A stretch of 64,000 bases of DNA from Amycolatopsis sp. cg9. GTDB lineage: Bacteria > Actinomycetota > Actinomycetes > Mycobacteriales > Pseudonocardiaceae. The stretch spans positions 62,001 to 126,000 of the forward strand of contig NZ_CP166850.1 of assembly GCF_041346945.1 (NCBI RefSeq), written 5' to 3'. The notes below the pieces were generated by a model, which saw only the letters and a program-made list of their open reading frames with translations, had not been told where the DNA came from and ran no database searches. The translations under genes were made by a program, and so were the position numbers. This document shows, piece by piece, positions 31,932 through 41,103 of the stretch; position 1 is the stretch's first letter, and each line of letters starts with the position of its first letter.

Positions 31932-34900
31932 TCACGCCAGCGCGTCGTCGATCGCCTTCGTGATCCGCTTCAGCGACACCGGGTGGGCCGTCCCCAACGT
32001 CTGCGCGAAGAACGAAACCCGCAGCTCTTCGATCATCCACCGCACCTCCCGCAACGCCGGCGACGACGTGCCCGGCGGCAGCGAAGCCAGCGCGTCGGCG
32101 TACTCGCCCTGGATCCAGGCGACGTCCGCGGTGCGCTGCAGGTCGCGCGTCGGCTCCGTCGGCAGCTTCTCCAGCCGGCGCGTGATCCCCTGCAGGTAGC
32201 GCACGACGTTCCGCAGCCGCGAAGCACCCGTCTCCGTCACGAAACCGGGGTAGACCAGCGCGGCGAGCTGCGCGCGGATGTCGGCGAGCGACTCCGCGGG
32301 GCCGCGCGTGGCCGGCAGCAGGACCTCGACGTCGTTGGCCGCGCGGAGGATCTTCTCGACGTCGGTCAGCACGCCGAGGACCTCCGGGTGCAGGCCCGCG
32401 CGGACCTTCTCCAGCAGCACCGCGAAGCCCGTTTCGTCCCAGGCCGGGCCACCGCCGGCCGCCATCAGGGCGTCCACCGCGCAGTCGACGCAGTCCTCGA
32501 GCAGGGCCGCGACGCTGCCGTGCGGGTTCCGGTTCAGCACCAGCTTCGACGAGTTCGTCAGCGACCTCGTGATGAACTTCATCGGCGAGTTCAGGTTCAG
32601 CCGCAGCATCCGCCGCGTGCCCGCCCACATCGCGTGGGCCTGCTGGCCCGGCGTGTCCAGCATCCGCACCGCCACCGAGGCACCCTCGTCGACCAGGGCC
32701 GGGTACGCCTTGACGTCGTGGCCGCGCTGCGACGACTCGAACACCTTCGGCAGCGAGCCGAACGACGGCTTCGTCAGCCCGGCCTTCTCCAAGGTGTTGG
32801 CCGCCTGGGAGATCGTCGCACGGACCTTCGGGGCCAGCCGCCGCTGCAGCGCCTCGACGTCCTTGCCCTCGGCCAGCTTCTTGCCGCGCTCGTCGACCAC
32901 CCGGAACGTCATCTTGAGGTGCTCGGGCACCGAAGCCGGATCCCAGTCCGCGTACGGCACCGTGATCCCGCGCAGGGCGCGCAGCTCGCGGCCCAGCACC
33001 TCCAGCAGTGGACCGTCCGAAGGGGACACTCGCGAAAGGACGTACTTCGCGGTGTCCGGCGCCGGGACGAAGTTGCGCCGCAACGCCTTCGGCAGCGACT
33101 TGATCAGCTGCGTGACCAGCTCCTCGCGCAGCCCGGGTACCTGCCAGTCGAACCCGTCCGGCGTGACCTGGTTCAGCACCGGCAGCGGGATGTGCACGGT
33201 GACGCCGTCGGCGTCCGCGCCCGGCTCGAACTGGTAGGTCAGCTTGAAGACCTGCGTGCCCTGCGTCCACGAGTCGGGGTAGTCCGACTCCCGCACGCCG
33301 CCCGCGGTTTCGTTGATGAGCATGGACTTCTCGAACGACAGCAGGTCCGGCTGCTCGTGGCGGGTCTTCTTCCACCAGCTGTCGAAGTGCCGCACCGAGA
33401 CGACGTCGGCCGGTACGCGCTCGTCGTAGAACTCGTACAGCGTCTGGTCGTCGACGAGGATGTCGCGCCGCCGTGCCCGGTTCTCGAGGTCCTCGACCTC
33501 CTCCAGCAGCGCCCGGTTCTCGGCGAAGAAGTGGTGGCGCGTCTGCCAGTCGCCCTCGACCAGCGCGTGCCGGATGAACATCGCCCGCGACAGCTCCGGG
33601 TCGATCCGGCCGTAGTTGACGCGGCGGTCGGCGATCAGCGGGACGCCGTACAGCGTCACCTTCTCCGTCGCCATCACCGCACCCTGCTTGCGTTCCCAGT
33701 GCGGCTCGGAGTAGTTCCGCTTGACGACGTGCTGGGCCAGCGGCTCGACCCACTCGGGCTCGATGCGCGCGTTGACCCGCGCCCACAGCCTCGACGTCTC
33801 GACCAGTTCGGCCGACATCACCCAGCGCGGCTGCTTCTTGAACAGCGCCGAGCCGGGGAACACGCCGAAGCGGGCGCCGCGCGCGCCCAGGTAGTCGCCC
33901 TTCGCCGGGTCCTTGAGCCCGATGTGCGAGAGCAGCCCGGCGATCAGCGACGTGTGCACGCGCTGCGGGTCCACCGGGGACGCGTTCGTGTTCAGCGAGA
34001 TCCCGAGCGGCTTGGCCAGCTGACGCAGCTGGCTGAAGATGTCCTGCCACTCCCGCAACCGCAGGTAGTTGAGGTATTCGGTGCGGCACATCCGGCGGAA
34101 CTGGTTGCCGGACAACGCCTTCTGCTGCTCGGCGACGTACTCCCAGAGGTTGAGGTAGGCGAGGAAGTCCGACGTCGGGTCGGCGAAGCGCGCGTGCTGG
34201 GCGTCGGCCGCCTGCTGCTTGTCCGCCGGCCGCTCGCGCGGGTCCTGGATGGACAGTGCGGCGGCGATGATCATGACCTCGCGGACGCAGCCGTTCTTCG
34301 CGGCCTCCAGGACCATCCGGCCCATCCGCGGGTCGACCGGCAGCTGCGCGAGCTTGCGGCCGACGTCGGTCAGGGTGCGGTCGGCACCGGCGGACGAGAA
34401 GGCGCCGAGTTCCATCAGCAGGCCGACGCCGTCGGTGACCTGGCGGCGGTCCGGCGGCTCGACGAACGGGAACGCGGCGATGTCGCCGAGGCCCAGCGAG
34501 GTCATCTGCAGGATGACCGACGCCAGGTTGGTCCGCAGGATCTCGGGGTCGGTGAACTCCGGCCGGCTCTCGAAGTCCTCTTCGGAGTAGAGCCGGACGC
34601 AGATGCCGTCGGACGTGCGGCCGCAGCGGCCCTTGCGCTGGTTCGCCGACGCCTGCGACACCGGTTCGATCGGCAGCCGCTGCACCTTGGTCCGGTGGCT
34701 GTAGCGGGAGATCCGCGCCGTGCCCGGGTCGACGACGTACTTGATGCCCGGGACGGTCAGCGACGTCTCGGCGACGTTGGTCGCGAGCACCACGCGCCGC
34801 CCGGTGTGGGACTGGAAGATGCGGTGCTGCTCGGCCGCCGAAAGCCGCGCGTACAGCGGCAGGACCTCGGTGTTGCGCAGGTTCGCGCGGTTGAGGACGT

Positions 34901-35816
34901 CCGCGGTGTCGCGGATCTCGCGCTCGCCGGAGAGGAAGACGAGGATGTCGCCGGGCCCCTCGGCGCACAGCTCTTCGACGGCGTCGAGGATGCCCTGGGT
35001 CTGGTCGCGCTCGTCGTCGGCGTCGGGATCGTCGGGGTCCACGAGCGGCCGGTAGCGCACCTCGACCGGGTAGGTCCGGCCGGAGACCTCGACGATCGGC
35101 GCGTCGTCGAAGTGCTTCGAGAAGCGCTCCGGGTCGATGGTGGCCGAGGTGATGATGACCTTGAGGTCGGGGCGGCGCGGCAGCAGCTGCTTGAGGTAGC
35201 CGAGGATGAAGTCGATGTTGAGGCTGCGCTCGTGGGCCTCGTCGATGATGAGCGTGTCGTACTGGCGCAGCGAGCGGTCGGTCTGGATCTCGGCGAGCAG
35301 GATGCCGTCGGTCATCAGCTTGACCAGCGTGTCCTGCCCGGACTGGTCGGTGAACCGGACCTTGTAGCCGACGGTGTCGCCGAGCTCGGTCTTCAGCTCG
35401 CTCGCGATCCGGTCGGCGACCGTGCGCGCGGCCAGCCGCCGGGGCTGGGTGTGCCCGATCTGCCCGCGGATGCCGCGGCCGAGCTCGAGGCAGATCTTCG
35501 GCAGCTGGGTGGTCTTCCCCGAGCCGGTCTCCCCCGCGACGATCACGACCTGGTGCTTCTCGATGGCGGCCGCGATCTCCCCCTTGAGCCTGCTGACCGG
35601 CAGCTCTTCGGGGAATTCGATCTTGGGCACGCTCTCGCGCCGCGACTGCACGCGCAGCTCGGCCTTGTCGACGTCGGCGGCGATCTGCGCGAGGGCGGCG
35701 TCGCGGTCACGCGCCTTGCGGGCACCGTCGAGCCGGCGGCGCAGACGTTGTTCGTCGCGCGGCATCAGCTCGGGCAGGCGCGCCCGAAGCGCTGCGAAGG
35801 GGGATGGCGTGGACAT
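31932..35816 (-). CDS. hrpA: ATP-dependent RNA helicase HrpA
   Basis: 1294 residues, the normal size for HrpA. Motif I VIVAGETGSGKTTQLPK near residue 95, motif II LIIDEAHERSLNID near 190, motif III ITSATIDP near 220, motif VI QRKGRCGRTSDG near 400, followed by the HA2 and OB-fold regions and the long DUF3418 C-terminal half. It unwinds structured mRNA and rescues stalled ribosome complexes in other bacteria. I start at the ATG at 35816 (MSTPSPFAALRARLPELMPR); the longer frame upstream is only read-through of a palindromic repeat. Composite repeat copy 2 lies 70 bp upstream. Confidence 0.93.
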   Translation of the reverse strand: MSTPSPFAALRARLPELMPRDEQRLRRRLDGARKARDRDAALAQIAADVDKAELRVQSRRESVPKIEFPEELPVSRLKGEIAAAIEKHQVVIVAGETGSGKTTQLPKICLELGRGIRGQIGHTQPRRLAARTVADRIASELKTELGDTVGYKVRFTDQSGQDTLVKLMTDGILLAEIQTDRSLRQYDTLIIDEAHERSLNIDFILGYLKQLLPRRPDLKVIITSATIDPERFSKHFDDAPIVEVSGRTYPVEVRYRPLVDPDDPDADDERDQTQGILDAVEELCAEGPGDILVFLSGEREIRDTADVLNRANLRNTEVLPLYARLSAAEQHRIFQSHTGRRVVLATNVAETSLTVPGIKYVVDPGTARISRYSHRTKVQRLPIEPVSQASANQRKGRCGRTSDGICVRLYSEEDFESRPEFTDPEILRTNLASVILQMTSLGLGDIAAFPFVEPPDRRQVTDGVGLLMELGAFSSAGADRTLTDVGRKLAQLPVDPRMGRMVLEAAKNGCVREVMIIAAALSIQDPRERPADKQQAADAQHARFADPTSDFLAYLNLWEYVAEQQKALSGNQFRRMCRTEYLNYLRLREWQDIFSQLRQLAKPLGISLNTNASPVDPQRVHTSLIAGLLSHIGLKDPAKGDYLGARGARFGVFPGSALFKKQPRWVMSAELVETSRLWARVNARIEPEWVEPLAQHVVKRNYSEPHWERKQGAVMATEKVTLYGVPLIADRRVNYGRIDPELSRAMFIRHALVEGDWQTRHHFFAENRALLEEVEDLENRARRRDILVDDQTLYEFYDERVPADVVSVRHFDSWWKKTRHEQPDLLSFEKSMLINETAGGVRESDYPDSWTQGTQVFKLTYQFEPGADADGVTVHIPLPVLNQVTPDGFDWQVPGLREELVTQLIKSLPKALRRNFVPAPDTAKYVLSRVSPSDGPLLEVLGRELRALRGITVPYADWDPASVPEHLKMTFRVVDERGKKLAEGKDVEALQRRLAPKVRATISQAANTLEKAGLTKPSFGSLPKVFESSQRGHDVKAYPALVDEGASVAVRMLDTPGQQAHAMWAGTRRMLRLNLNSPMKFITRSLTNSSKLVLNRNPHGSVAALLEDCVDCAVDALMAAGGGPAWDETGFAVLLEKVRAGLHPEVLGVLTDVEKILRAANDVEVLLPATRGPAESLADIRAQLAALVYPGFVTETGASRLRNVVRYLQGITRRLEKLPTEPTRDLQRTADVAWIQGEYADALASLPPGTSSPALREVRWMIEELRVSFFAQTLGTAHPVSLKRITKAIDDALA

Positions 35817-35886
35817 GCTTGGACCGAGGATAGCCGTGCGTGACGAACCGGGCCTCCCAATATCCCGCCCGCGTGACCCGGCCCAC

Positions 35887-35981
35887 CCCGAGCGCCCCAA
35901 TGTGGCGTTCGGTGCGTCCAGCGCACCCAATGTGGCGTTCGGTGCGTCTGACGCAACCAACGCCACATTGGGGCGCTCGGG
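35887..35981. repeat. Composite palindromic element, copy 2
   Basis: Two direct units (core CCAATGTGGCGTT at 35896-35909 and 35926-35939) and one inverted unit to 35974. Outer arms 35887-35909 and 35959-35981 are exact 23-bp inverse copies. Here the variant spelling AACCAACG is in the inverted unit, unlike copies 1 and 3. The element lies between the small membrane protein stop and the HrpA start, both on the minus strand, so it would end the former. Confidence 0.85.
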
Positions 35982-35988
35982 CTCAGCG

Positions 35989-36252
35989 TCAGCCGGGCTG
36001 GCCGGGCTGCTGCGGGTACTGCTGCTGCGGCGCGCCCGGCGCCGGCTGCGGCGGCGTGGCCTTGGCGCGGCCGGCCAGCGCCGAGACGCCGACCAGCGCG
36101 AGCCCGACGACGCCGAGGCCGATGCCGAACCACGGCTGCATGTCCGAGGCCCAGGCGATGAGCCGGAACTCGTAGTCGAACTGCTCGAGGATGAGCGAGC
36201 CGAAGCCGAGGACGGCGAAGACGACACCGATGCGCATGGCGATTCCAGCCAT
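35989..36252 (-). CDS. Small two-helix membrane protein
   Basis: 87 residues: hydrophobic helix RIGVVFAVLGFGSLIL (about residues 7-22), a loop EQFDYEFRLIAWASDMQPW, a second helix FGIGLGVVGLALVGVSALAG, and a Pro/Gln-rich cytoplasmic tail. I recognise no family beyond small actinobacterial membrane proteins of unknown role. ATG at 36252 is used; ATG at 36237 (MRIGVV) is an alternative. A TACCGT -10 candidate is at 36325-36320. Confidence 0.65.
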   Translation of the reverse strand: MAGIAMRIGVVFAVLGFGSLILEQFDYEFRLIAWASDMQPWFGIGLGVVGLALVGVSALAGRAKATPPQPAPGAPQQQYPQQPGQPG

Positions 36253-36369
36253 GGGAAACCCCCAACGGGAAAGGAAAACGGGAGCCGGCCGCCCCCGACG
36301 GCCCGCGATTGGGAACCGAACGGTAGCGACCGGGCCCGCGCTTGTCCCGTGGTTTCCCGATTCGTTACC

Positions 36370-37533
36370 TCAGCTCCGCCGGAGCGAGTCCGGGCTCAGG
36401 TCCGCCAGTGTCCGGTGGCCCGACAAACCCATGGTCAGGTCGAAGTCCGCCAGCAGGCTCCGCAGCACGTGCCGGACGCCGTCCTCGCCCGCGTGCGCCA
36501 GGCCGTACACCCACGGCCGGCCCACCAGCACCGCCCGCGCGCCCAGTGCCAGTGCCTTGAGGACGTCCGCGCCGGTGCGGACGCCCGAGTCGAAGAGGAC
36601 CTCCAGCCGGTCGCCCACCGCCGCGACGATGCCCGGCAGCGCCTCCAGGGCGCCGATCGCGCCGTCGACCTGGCGGCCGCCGTGGTTCGACACGACGATG
36701 CCGTCCATGCCGGCCTCGGCCGCGCGGCGCGCGTCGGCGACGTGCTGGATGCCTTTGAGGACGATCGGGCCGTCCCAGTGCTCGCGCAGGAACGGCAGCT
36801 GGTCCCAGGTCCGGTCGGTGCCGGTGATCATGCCGAGCCAGGTCAGGATCGCCGTGCCCTTGTCCTCCTCCGGCGTCTTCTCCAGCCGGGACAGGAACAC
36901 CGGGTCGGTGAACGGGACCGCGAGGCCCTCGCCGCTGAGGAACGGCAGGTACGCCTGGTCCAGGTCGGACGGTCGCCAGGCCAGCGTCCACGTGTCGAGC
37001 GTGACGACCAGCGCCGTGTAGCCCGCGCTCTTCGCCCGGGACAGCAGGCTCGCGCAGACGTCCGCGTCGCCGGGCCAGTACAGCTGGAACCAGCGCGGGC
37101 CGTCGCCGTTGGCCGCGGCGACGTCCTCGATGCCGGTCGACGACGCCGTCGACAGGATGAACGGCAGGCCGACCGACGCGGCGGCACGGGCGGTCGCGGA
37201 CTCGGCGTCCGGGTGCACGATCGACTGGACACCGACCGGCGCGACGGCGACCGGGGCGGGCAGCCGGGTGCCGAGCACCGTCGTGGCCAGGTCGCGGTCG
37301 GTGGCGCCGGTCAGCATCCGCGGGACGACGCGCCAGCGGTCGAACGCCTCGCGGTTGGCGCGCGCGGTCGCGCCGGAGCCGGCCGCGCCGGCGACGTAGG
37401 AGAACGGGCCGGGCGCCATGACCTCGCGGGCCGACGCTTCGAGCTTGGTCGCGTCGGTCGAGCACGGCGGCAGCTGCCCACCGAGTCCCTGCAGGTAGAG
37501 CTCGTTCTGGTAGCTGCCGAAGCGTTCGGTCAC
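36370..37533 (-). CDS. Lactate 2-monooxygenase-like FMN alpha-hydroxy-acid oxidase
   Basis: 387 residues. FMN-barrel signatures: PVAVAPVGVQSIVHPD, WFQLYWPGDADVCASLL, VVTLDTWTLAWR, and the catalytic His/Arg block VVSNHGGRQVDGA near residue 290. The mobile loop with DPVFLSRLEKTPEEDKG is long, as in lactate 2-monooxygenase, which turns L-lactate into acetate and CO2, rather than glycolate oxidase. GTG at 37533 has GAGGAGG 5 nt upstream. Related substrates (other 2-hydroxy acids) cannot be excluded. Confidence 0.85.
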   Translation of the reverse strand: MTERFGSYQNELYLQGLGGQLPPCSTDATKLEASAREVMAPGPFSYVAGAAGSGATARANREAFDRWRVVPRMLTGATDRDLATTVLGTRLPAPVAVAPVGVQSIVHPDAESATARAAASVGLPFILSTASSTGIEDVAAANGDGPRWFQLYWPGDADVCASLLSRAKSAGYTALVVTLDTWTLAWRPSDLDQAYLPFLSGEGLAVPFTDPVFLSRLEKTPEEDKGTAILTWLGMITGTDRTWDQLPFLREHWDGPIVLKGIQHVADARRAAEAGMDGIVVSNHGGRQVDGAIGALEALPGIVAAVGDRLEVLFDSGVRTGADVLKALALGARAVLVGRPWVYGLAHAGEDGVRHVLRSLLADFDLTMGLSGHRTLADLSPDSLRRS

Positions 37534-37641
37534 GGTTTCCTCCTCGCGTTCGGGGGCACTGTACTCGCCGGTACTTCCACCCGGCGCCGCGAACTGACCC
37601 GCGGGTAACCTGAGCGGGCCCGACGTCGGAAGAGGAGTGAC

Positions 37642-38802
37642 ATGCGCGCGCACGACGTGGTCCTGTTCGGTGCCACCGGGTTCACCGGCGGGCTGACCGC
37701 CGAGTACCTGGCCCGCCACGCGCCCACCGGCCTGCGCTGGGCGCTGGCCGGGCGCAACCGCGGCAAGCTCGAAGCCGTCCGGACGCGGCTGGCGGCGATC
37801 GACGACCGCTTCGCCGCGCTCGACCTGCTGATCGCCGACTCGGCCGACCCCGCGTCGCTGCGGGCCGTAGCCGAATCGGCGAAAGTGGTCATCACGACCG
37901 TCGGGCCGTACCTGGCGCACGGCGAACCGCTGGTGGCCGCGTGCGCCGAGGCGGGCACCGACTACGTCGACCTGACCGGCGAACCCGAGTTCGTCGACCG
38001 GATGTACCTGGCGCACGACCGGCGCGCCCGCGAGACCGGGGCCCGGCTGGTGCACGCCTGCGGCTTCGACTCGATCCCGCACGACCTCGGCGTCCGGTAC
38101 ACCGTGCGGCAGCTGCCCGAAGGCGTGCCGCTCAAGGTCGACGGCTACGTCCGGGCCGGCGGGATGCCGTCCGGCGGCACGTTCCTCAGCGCGCTGACCA
38201 TCATGTCCCGGCTGCCGGCCGGGGCCCGGGTCGCGAAGGAGCGCGCGGCGGCCGAGCCGCGGCCCGCGGGGCGGTTCGCGCACGCCCCGCTCGGGCGCCC
38301 GCACCGGCTCGCCGATCCGGGCTGGTGGGCGGTGCCGCTGCCGACCATCGACCCCGAAGTGGTGCGCCGGTCGGCGGCCGCGTCCGAGCGCTACGGCCCG
38401 GACTTCACCTACCGGCACTTCGCCGCGGTCAAGCACCTTCCGGTACTGGCCGGCGGCGTGGCGGGCGCGGGTGCCCTGCTCGCCGCGGCGCAGGTGCCGC
38501 CCGCCCGGCGGGCGCTGTCCCGGCTGCTCGCACCCGGCAACGGGCCGAGCCCCGAGCGCCGCGCGCGGTCGTGGTTCTCGGTGCGGTTCATCGGCGAAGG
38601 CGGCGGCTCGCGGGTCGTCACGGAGGTGTCCGGCGGCGACCCCGGCTACGACGAAACGGCGAAGATGCTCGCGGAATCGGCGTTGTGCCTGGCAACCGAC
38701 GAACTCCCGGAAACGGCGGGCCAGGTGACCACGGCGACCGCGATGGGCGATGCGCTCATCGACCGCCTCACCAAGGCGGGCATTCGCTTCGAAACGCTCT
38801 GA
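37642..38802 (+). CDS. Trans-acting enoyl-reductase-like / saccharopine-dehydrogenase-family protein
   Basis: 386 residues. DVVLFGATGFTGGLTAEYL is a Rossmann loop, and HACGFDSIPHDLG near residue 137 is typical of the saccharopine-dehydrogenase-like group that includes the mycobacterial trans-acting enoyl reductases. A short hydrophobic stretch VLAGGVAGAGALLAAAQ (near 270) may bind membrane. Mycobacterial relatives act on polyketide lipid precursors; there is no polyketide synthase nearby, so the substrate is unknown. GAGGAG precedes the ATG. Confidence 0.8.
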   Translation: MRAHDVVLFGATGFTGGLTAEYLARHAPTGLRWALAGRNRGKLEAVRTRLAAIDDRFAALDLLIADSADPASLRAVAESAKVVITTVGPYLAHGEPLVAACAEAGTDYVDLTGEPEFVDRMYLAHDRRARETGARLVHACGFDSIPHDLGVRYTVRQLPEGVPLKVDGYVRAGGMPSGGTFLSALTIMSRLPAGARVAKERAAAEPRPAGRFAHAPLGRPHRLADPGWWAVPLPTIDPEVVRRSAAASERYGPDFTYRHFAAVKHLPVLAGGVAGAGALLAAAQVPPARRALSRLLAPGNGPSPERRARSWFSVRFIGEGGGSRVVTEVSGGDPGYDETAKMLAESALCLATDELPETAGQVTTATAMGDALIDRLTKAGIRFETL

Positions 38803-38804
38803 GG

Positions 38805-38848
38805 TTTTCACGCTTTCACAGCGCCGGGCGTGAAAATCCGGTGCTGTG
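38805..38848 (+). promoter_or_regulatory. Two interlocked inverted repeats upstream of the secreted protease
   Basis: TTTTCACGC (38805-38813) pairs with GCGTGAAAA (38828-38836), a perfect 9-bp dyad. CACAGCGCCGG (38817-38827) pairs with CCGGTGCTGTG (38838-38848), 10 of 11. The two dyads interlock, so both RNA hairpins cannot form simply together. The block starts 2 bp after the enoyl-reductase-like stop and ends 81 bp before the protease start. It may be a terminator, a regulator-binding site, or a switch between two hairpins. Confidence 0.6.
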
Positions 38849-38929
38849 ATGAATCTTCTGACGCCCCTGCTCCGCGATTAGCGTCGATCGGGTTCTCCCC
38901 TTCCCCCATCGCGTTTTCCAAGGAGCGTC

Positions 38930-41026
38930 ATGAGATTGCCGCAACGGTTCGCCGCGCTCGGCGGCGCCACGGCGGCGGGCATGGTGGTGGTCGGCATCGC
39001 CGTCGCCGCGCCCGCGCAGCCCGCGCCCGAACCGCCGCCCTCCGCCGCGCAGGCGCAGGCCAACGCCACCGGCGCCGCCGCGAGCCTGGTCGCCGCCCGC
39101 CCCGCCGCGCTGTTCACCGGCACGCACGACAAGTTCGTCCAGCGGGACGTGCGGTCCGCCGGCGGGCTGTCGTACGTCGTCTACGACCGCACCTACGACG
39201 GCCTGCCCGTGATCGGCGGCGACCTGGTCATCGCCACCGACGCGGCCGGGACGGTGAAGACCACGTCCGTCGCGCAGCAGCAGCCCCTCGGCGACCTCGA
39301 CGTCCGCGGCGCCAAGCTGTCCGCGCGGCAGGCCGAGGCCGTCGCCCGCACGCAGGTCCGCGGGCCGAAGAGCCTGCCCGGCGGGAAGCTCGTCGTCGTC
39401 GCCGACGGCGCCGGGCGGCTCGCCTACGAAAGCAACGTCGAAGGCACCGACGAGCACGGCGAGCCGAGCAGCCTGAGCGTCTACGTCGACGCCGTGGACG
39501 GACGGGTACTGCGGACCGTGCAGCACGTCGCCGCGGGCACCGGCACCGGCAAGTGGAACGGCCCGTCGCCGCTGGCGCTCAACACCACGAAGTCCGGCAG
39601 CACGTATTCGATGGCCGACCCGAACACCGCCAACCTCGACTGCCGCAACTACAGCAGCGACTCCGTCCTGACCGGGCCGGACGACAGCTGGGGCAACGGC
39701 AGCGGCACGAACATCGAAACCGGCTGCGCGGACGCGTTGTTCGTCGCGCAGACCGAAAAGAAGATGCTCTCGGAATGGGTGGGCCGCAACGGCTTCACCG
39801 GCAACGGCGGCGCGTGGAAGATCCGCGTCGGCCTCGACGACGAAAACGCGTACTACTACAACTCGCGCCCGGCCTACGTGAACCTCGGGCACAACCCGAG
39901 CGGCGAATGGGTCGGCTCGCTGGACATCCTGGGCCACGAAATGGGCCACGGCATCGACGACTACTCCGGCTCCGGCGGCTTCTCCGGCGGCGGCACGCAG
40001 GAGTTCGTCGCCGACACCTTCGGCACCGCGACGGAGTTCTACGCGAACGAGCCGTCGCAGTACGACCCGCCGGACTACGCGATCGGCGAGGAGGTCAACC
40101 TGGTCGGCACCGGCGCGATCCGCTACATGTACGACCCGTCGAAGGTCGGCGACCCGAACTGCTACTCCAGCTCGACCCCGAACGCGGAGGTGCACAAGGC
40201 GGCCGGGCCCGGCGACCACTGGTTCTACCTGCTCGCCGAGGGCAGCAACCCGACGAACGGGCAGCCGGCCAGCTCGACGTGCAACAACACGACGGTGACC
40301 GGCCTCGGCATCCGCAAGGCGATCAACATCATGCACGGCGCCGTCCAGCTGAAGACGTCCGGCAGCAGCTACCTGCGCTACCGCACGTGGACCCTGCAGG
40401 CCGCGAAGAACCTGTACCCGGGCAGCTGCACCGAGTTCAACACCGTCAAGGCGGCGTGGAACGCGGTGAGCGTGCCGGCGCAGTCGGGCGACCCGACGTG
40501 CACCGACACCCCGCCGACGACCACGACACCCCCGACGACGACGCCGCCGACCACGACCACGCCTCCCCCGGGCGGGTGCAGCGGGCAGCAGGTGCAGAAC
40601 CCGGGCTTCGAGTCGGGCCAGGCGTCGTGGACCGACCCGAACACCACGATCGGCCAGTGGGGCAACCAGGCGCCGGCGCGTTCGGGCAGCTACGACTCGT
40701 GGCTGGGCGGCTGGGGTTCGGCGCACACCGACACGCTTTCGCAGTCGGTGACGATCCCCGCGAACTGCCGCGCGAGCCTGACGTTCTGGCTGCGCGTGTG
40801 GACCGGTGAGACCGAGAACGTCGCCTACGACAAGCTCGTCGTGTCCCTCGGGTCGACGACGCTGGCGACGTACTCGAACCTCGACCGCACCTCGGCGTAC
40901 GTCCAGAAGACGATCGACGTGTCGTCGTTCGCCGGCCAGACGGTCACGCTGAAGTTCGCCGGGACCGAGGACCAGTCGCTGCAGACGTCGTTCGCCGTGG
41001 ACGACACCGCGCTCACGGTCAGTTGA
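38930..41026 (+). CDS. Secreted M4 (thermolysin-like) metalloprotease with C-terminal carbohydrate/P-type domain
   Basis: 698 residues. Signal peptide about 1-28; a FTP/PepSY-like propeptide (residues about 50-200) with FTGTHDKFVQRDV and LPVIGGDLVI; catalytic domain with DILGHEMGHGIDD (HExxH) near residue 340, GTQEFVADTFG (third ligand Glu, ExxxD) and GPGDHWFYLLAEG (proton-donor His region). A Thr/Pro linker (PPTTTTPPTTTPP) joins it to a 140-residue jelly-roll domain starting NPGFESGQASW. AAGGAG stands 4 nt before the ATG. Exported, propeptide-processed extracellular proteolysis is the expected role. Confidence 0.92.
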   Translation: MRLPQRFAALGGATAAGMVVVGIAVAAPAQPAPEPPPSAAQAQANATGAAASLVAARPAALFTGTHDKFVQRDVRSAGGLSYVVYDRTYDGLPVIGGDLVIATDAAGTVKTTSVAQQQPLGDLDVRGAKLSARQAEAVARTQVRGPKSLPGGKLVVVADGAGRLAYESNVEGTDEHGEPSSLSVYVDAVDGRVLRTVQHVAAGTGTGKWNGPSPLALNTTKSGSTYSMADPNTANLDCRNYSSDSVLTGPDDSWGNGSGTNIETGCADALFVAQTEKKMLSEWVGRNGFTGNGGAWKIRVGLDDENAYYYNSRPAYVNLGHNPSGEWVGSLDILGHEMGHGIDDYSGSGGFSGGGTQEFVADTFGTATEFYANEPSQYDPPDYAIGEEVNLVGTGAIRYMYDPSKVGDPNCYSSSTPNAEVHKAAGPGDHWFYLLAEGSNPTNGQPASSTCNNTTVTGLGIRKAINIMHGAVQLKTSGSSYLRYRTWTLQAAKNLYPGSCTEFNTVKAAWNAVSVPAQSGDPTCTDTPPTTTTPPTTTPPTTTTPPPGGCSGQQVQNPGFESGQASWTDPNTTIGQWGNQAPARSGSYDSWLGGWGSAHTDTLSQSVTIPANCRASLTFWLRVWTGETENVAYDKLVVSLGSTTLATYSNLDRTSAYVQKTIDVSSFAGQTVTLKFAGTEDQSLQTSFAVDDTALTVS

Positions 41027-41037
41027 TCCCCCGCCGG

Positions 41038-41065
41038 GGCCTGCCACCTACTTTGGTGGCAGGCC
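41038..41065 (+). terminator. Terminator of the protease gene
   Basis: GGCCTGCCACC (41038-41048) and GGTGGCAGGCC (41055-41065) form a perfect 11-bp stem with loop TACTTT, starting 11 bp after the stop codon. It lacks a long T-run but has TCGTTG after it. Confidence 0.75.
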
Positions 41066-41103
41066 TCGTTGCGCGCTGTTCCGCGAGAATTCATGCTTAC
41101 CCG

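Noticed and set aside
35817..36227. N-terminal extension of HrpA with NVALVASDAPNATLG-like repeats
   Set aside because: It is read-through of the composite palindrome and of the small membrane protein gene; the HrpA family start is at 35816.
36370..38811. 813-residue minus-strand frame ending in the lactate monooxygenase
   Set aside because: The N-terminal 426 residues are low-complexity Arg/Ala/Pro text antisense to the enoyl-reductase-like gene; a clear ribosome site and family start lie at 37533.
38805..38848. H-type pseudoknot riboswitch
   Set aside because: Connecting segments of 3, 0 and 1 nt cannot span stems of 9 and 11 bp; exclusive hairpins or DNA sites are more likely.
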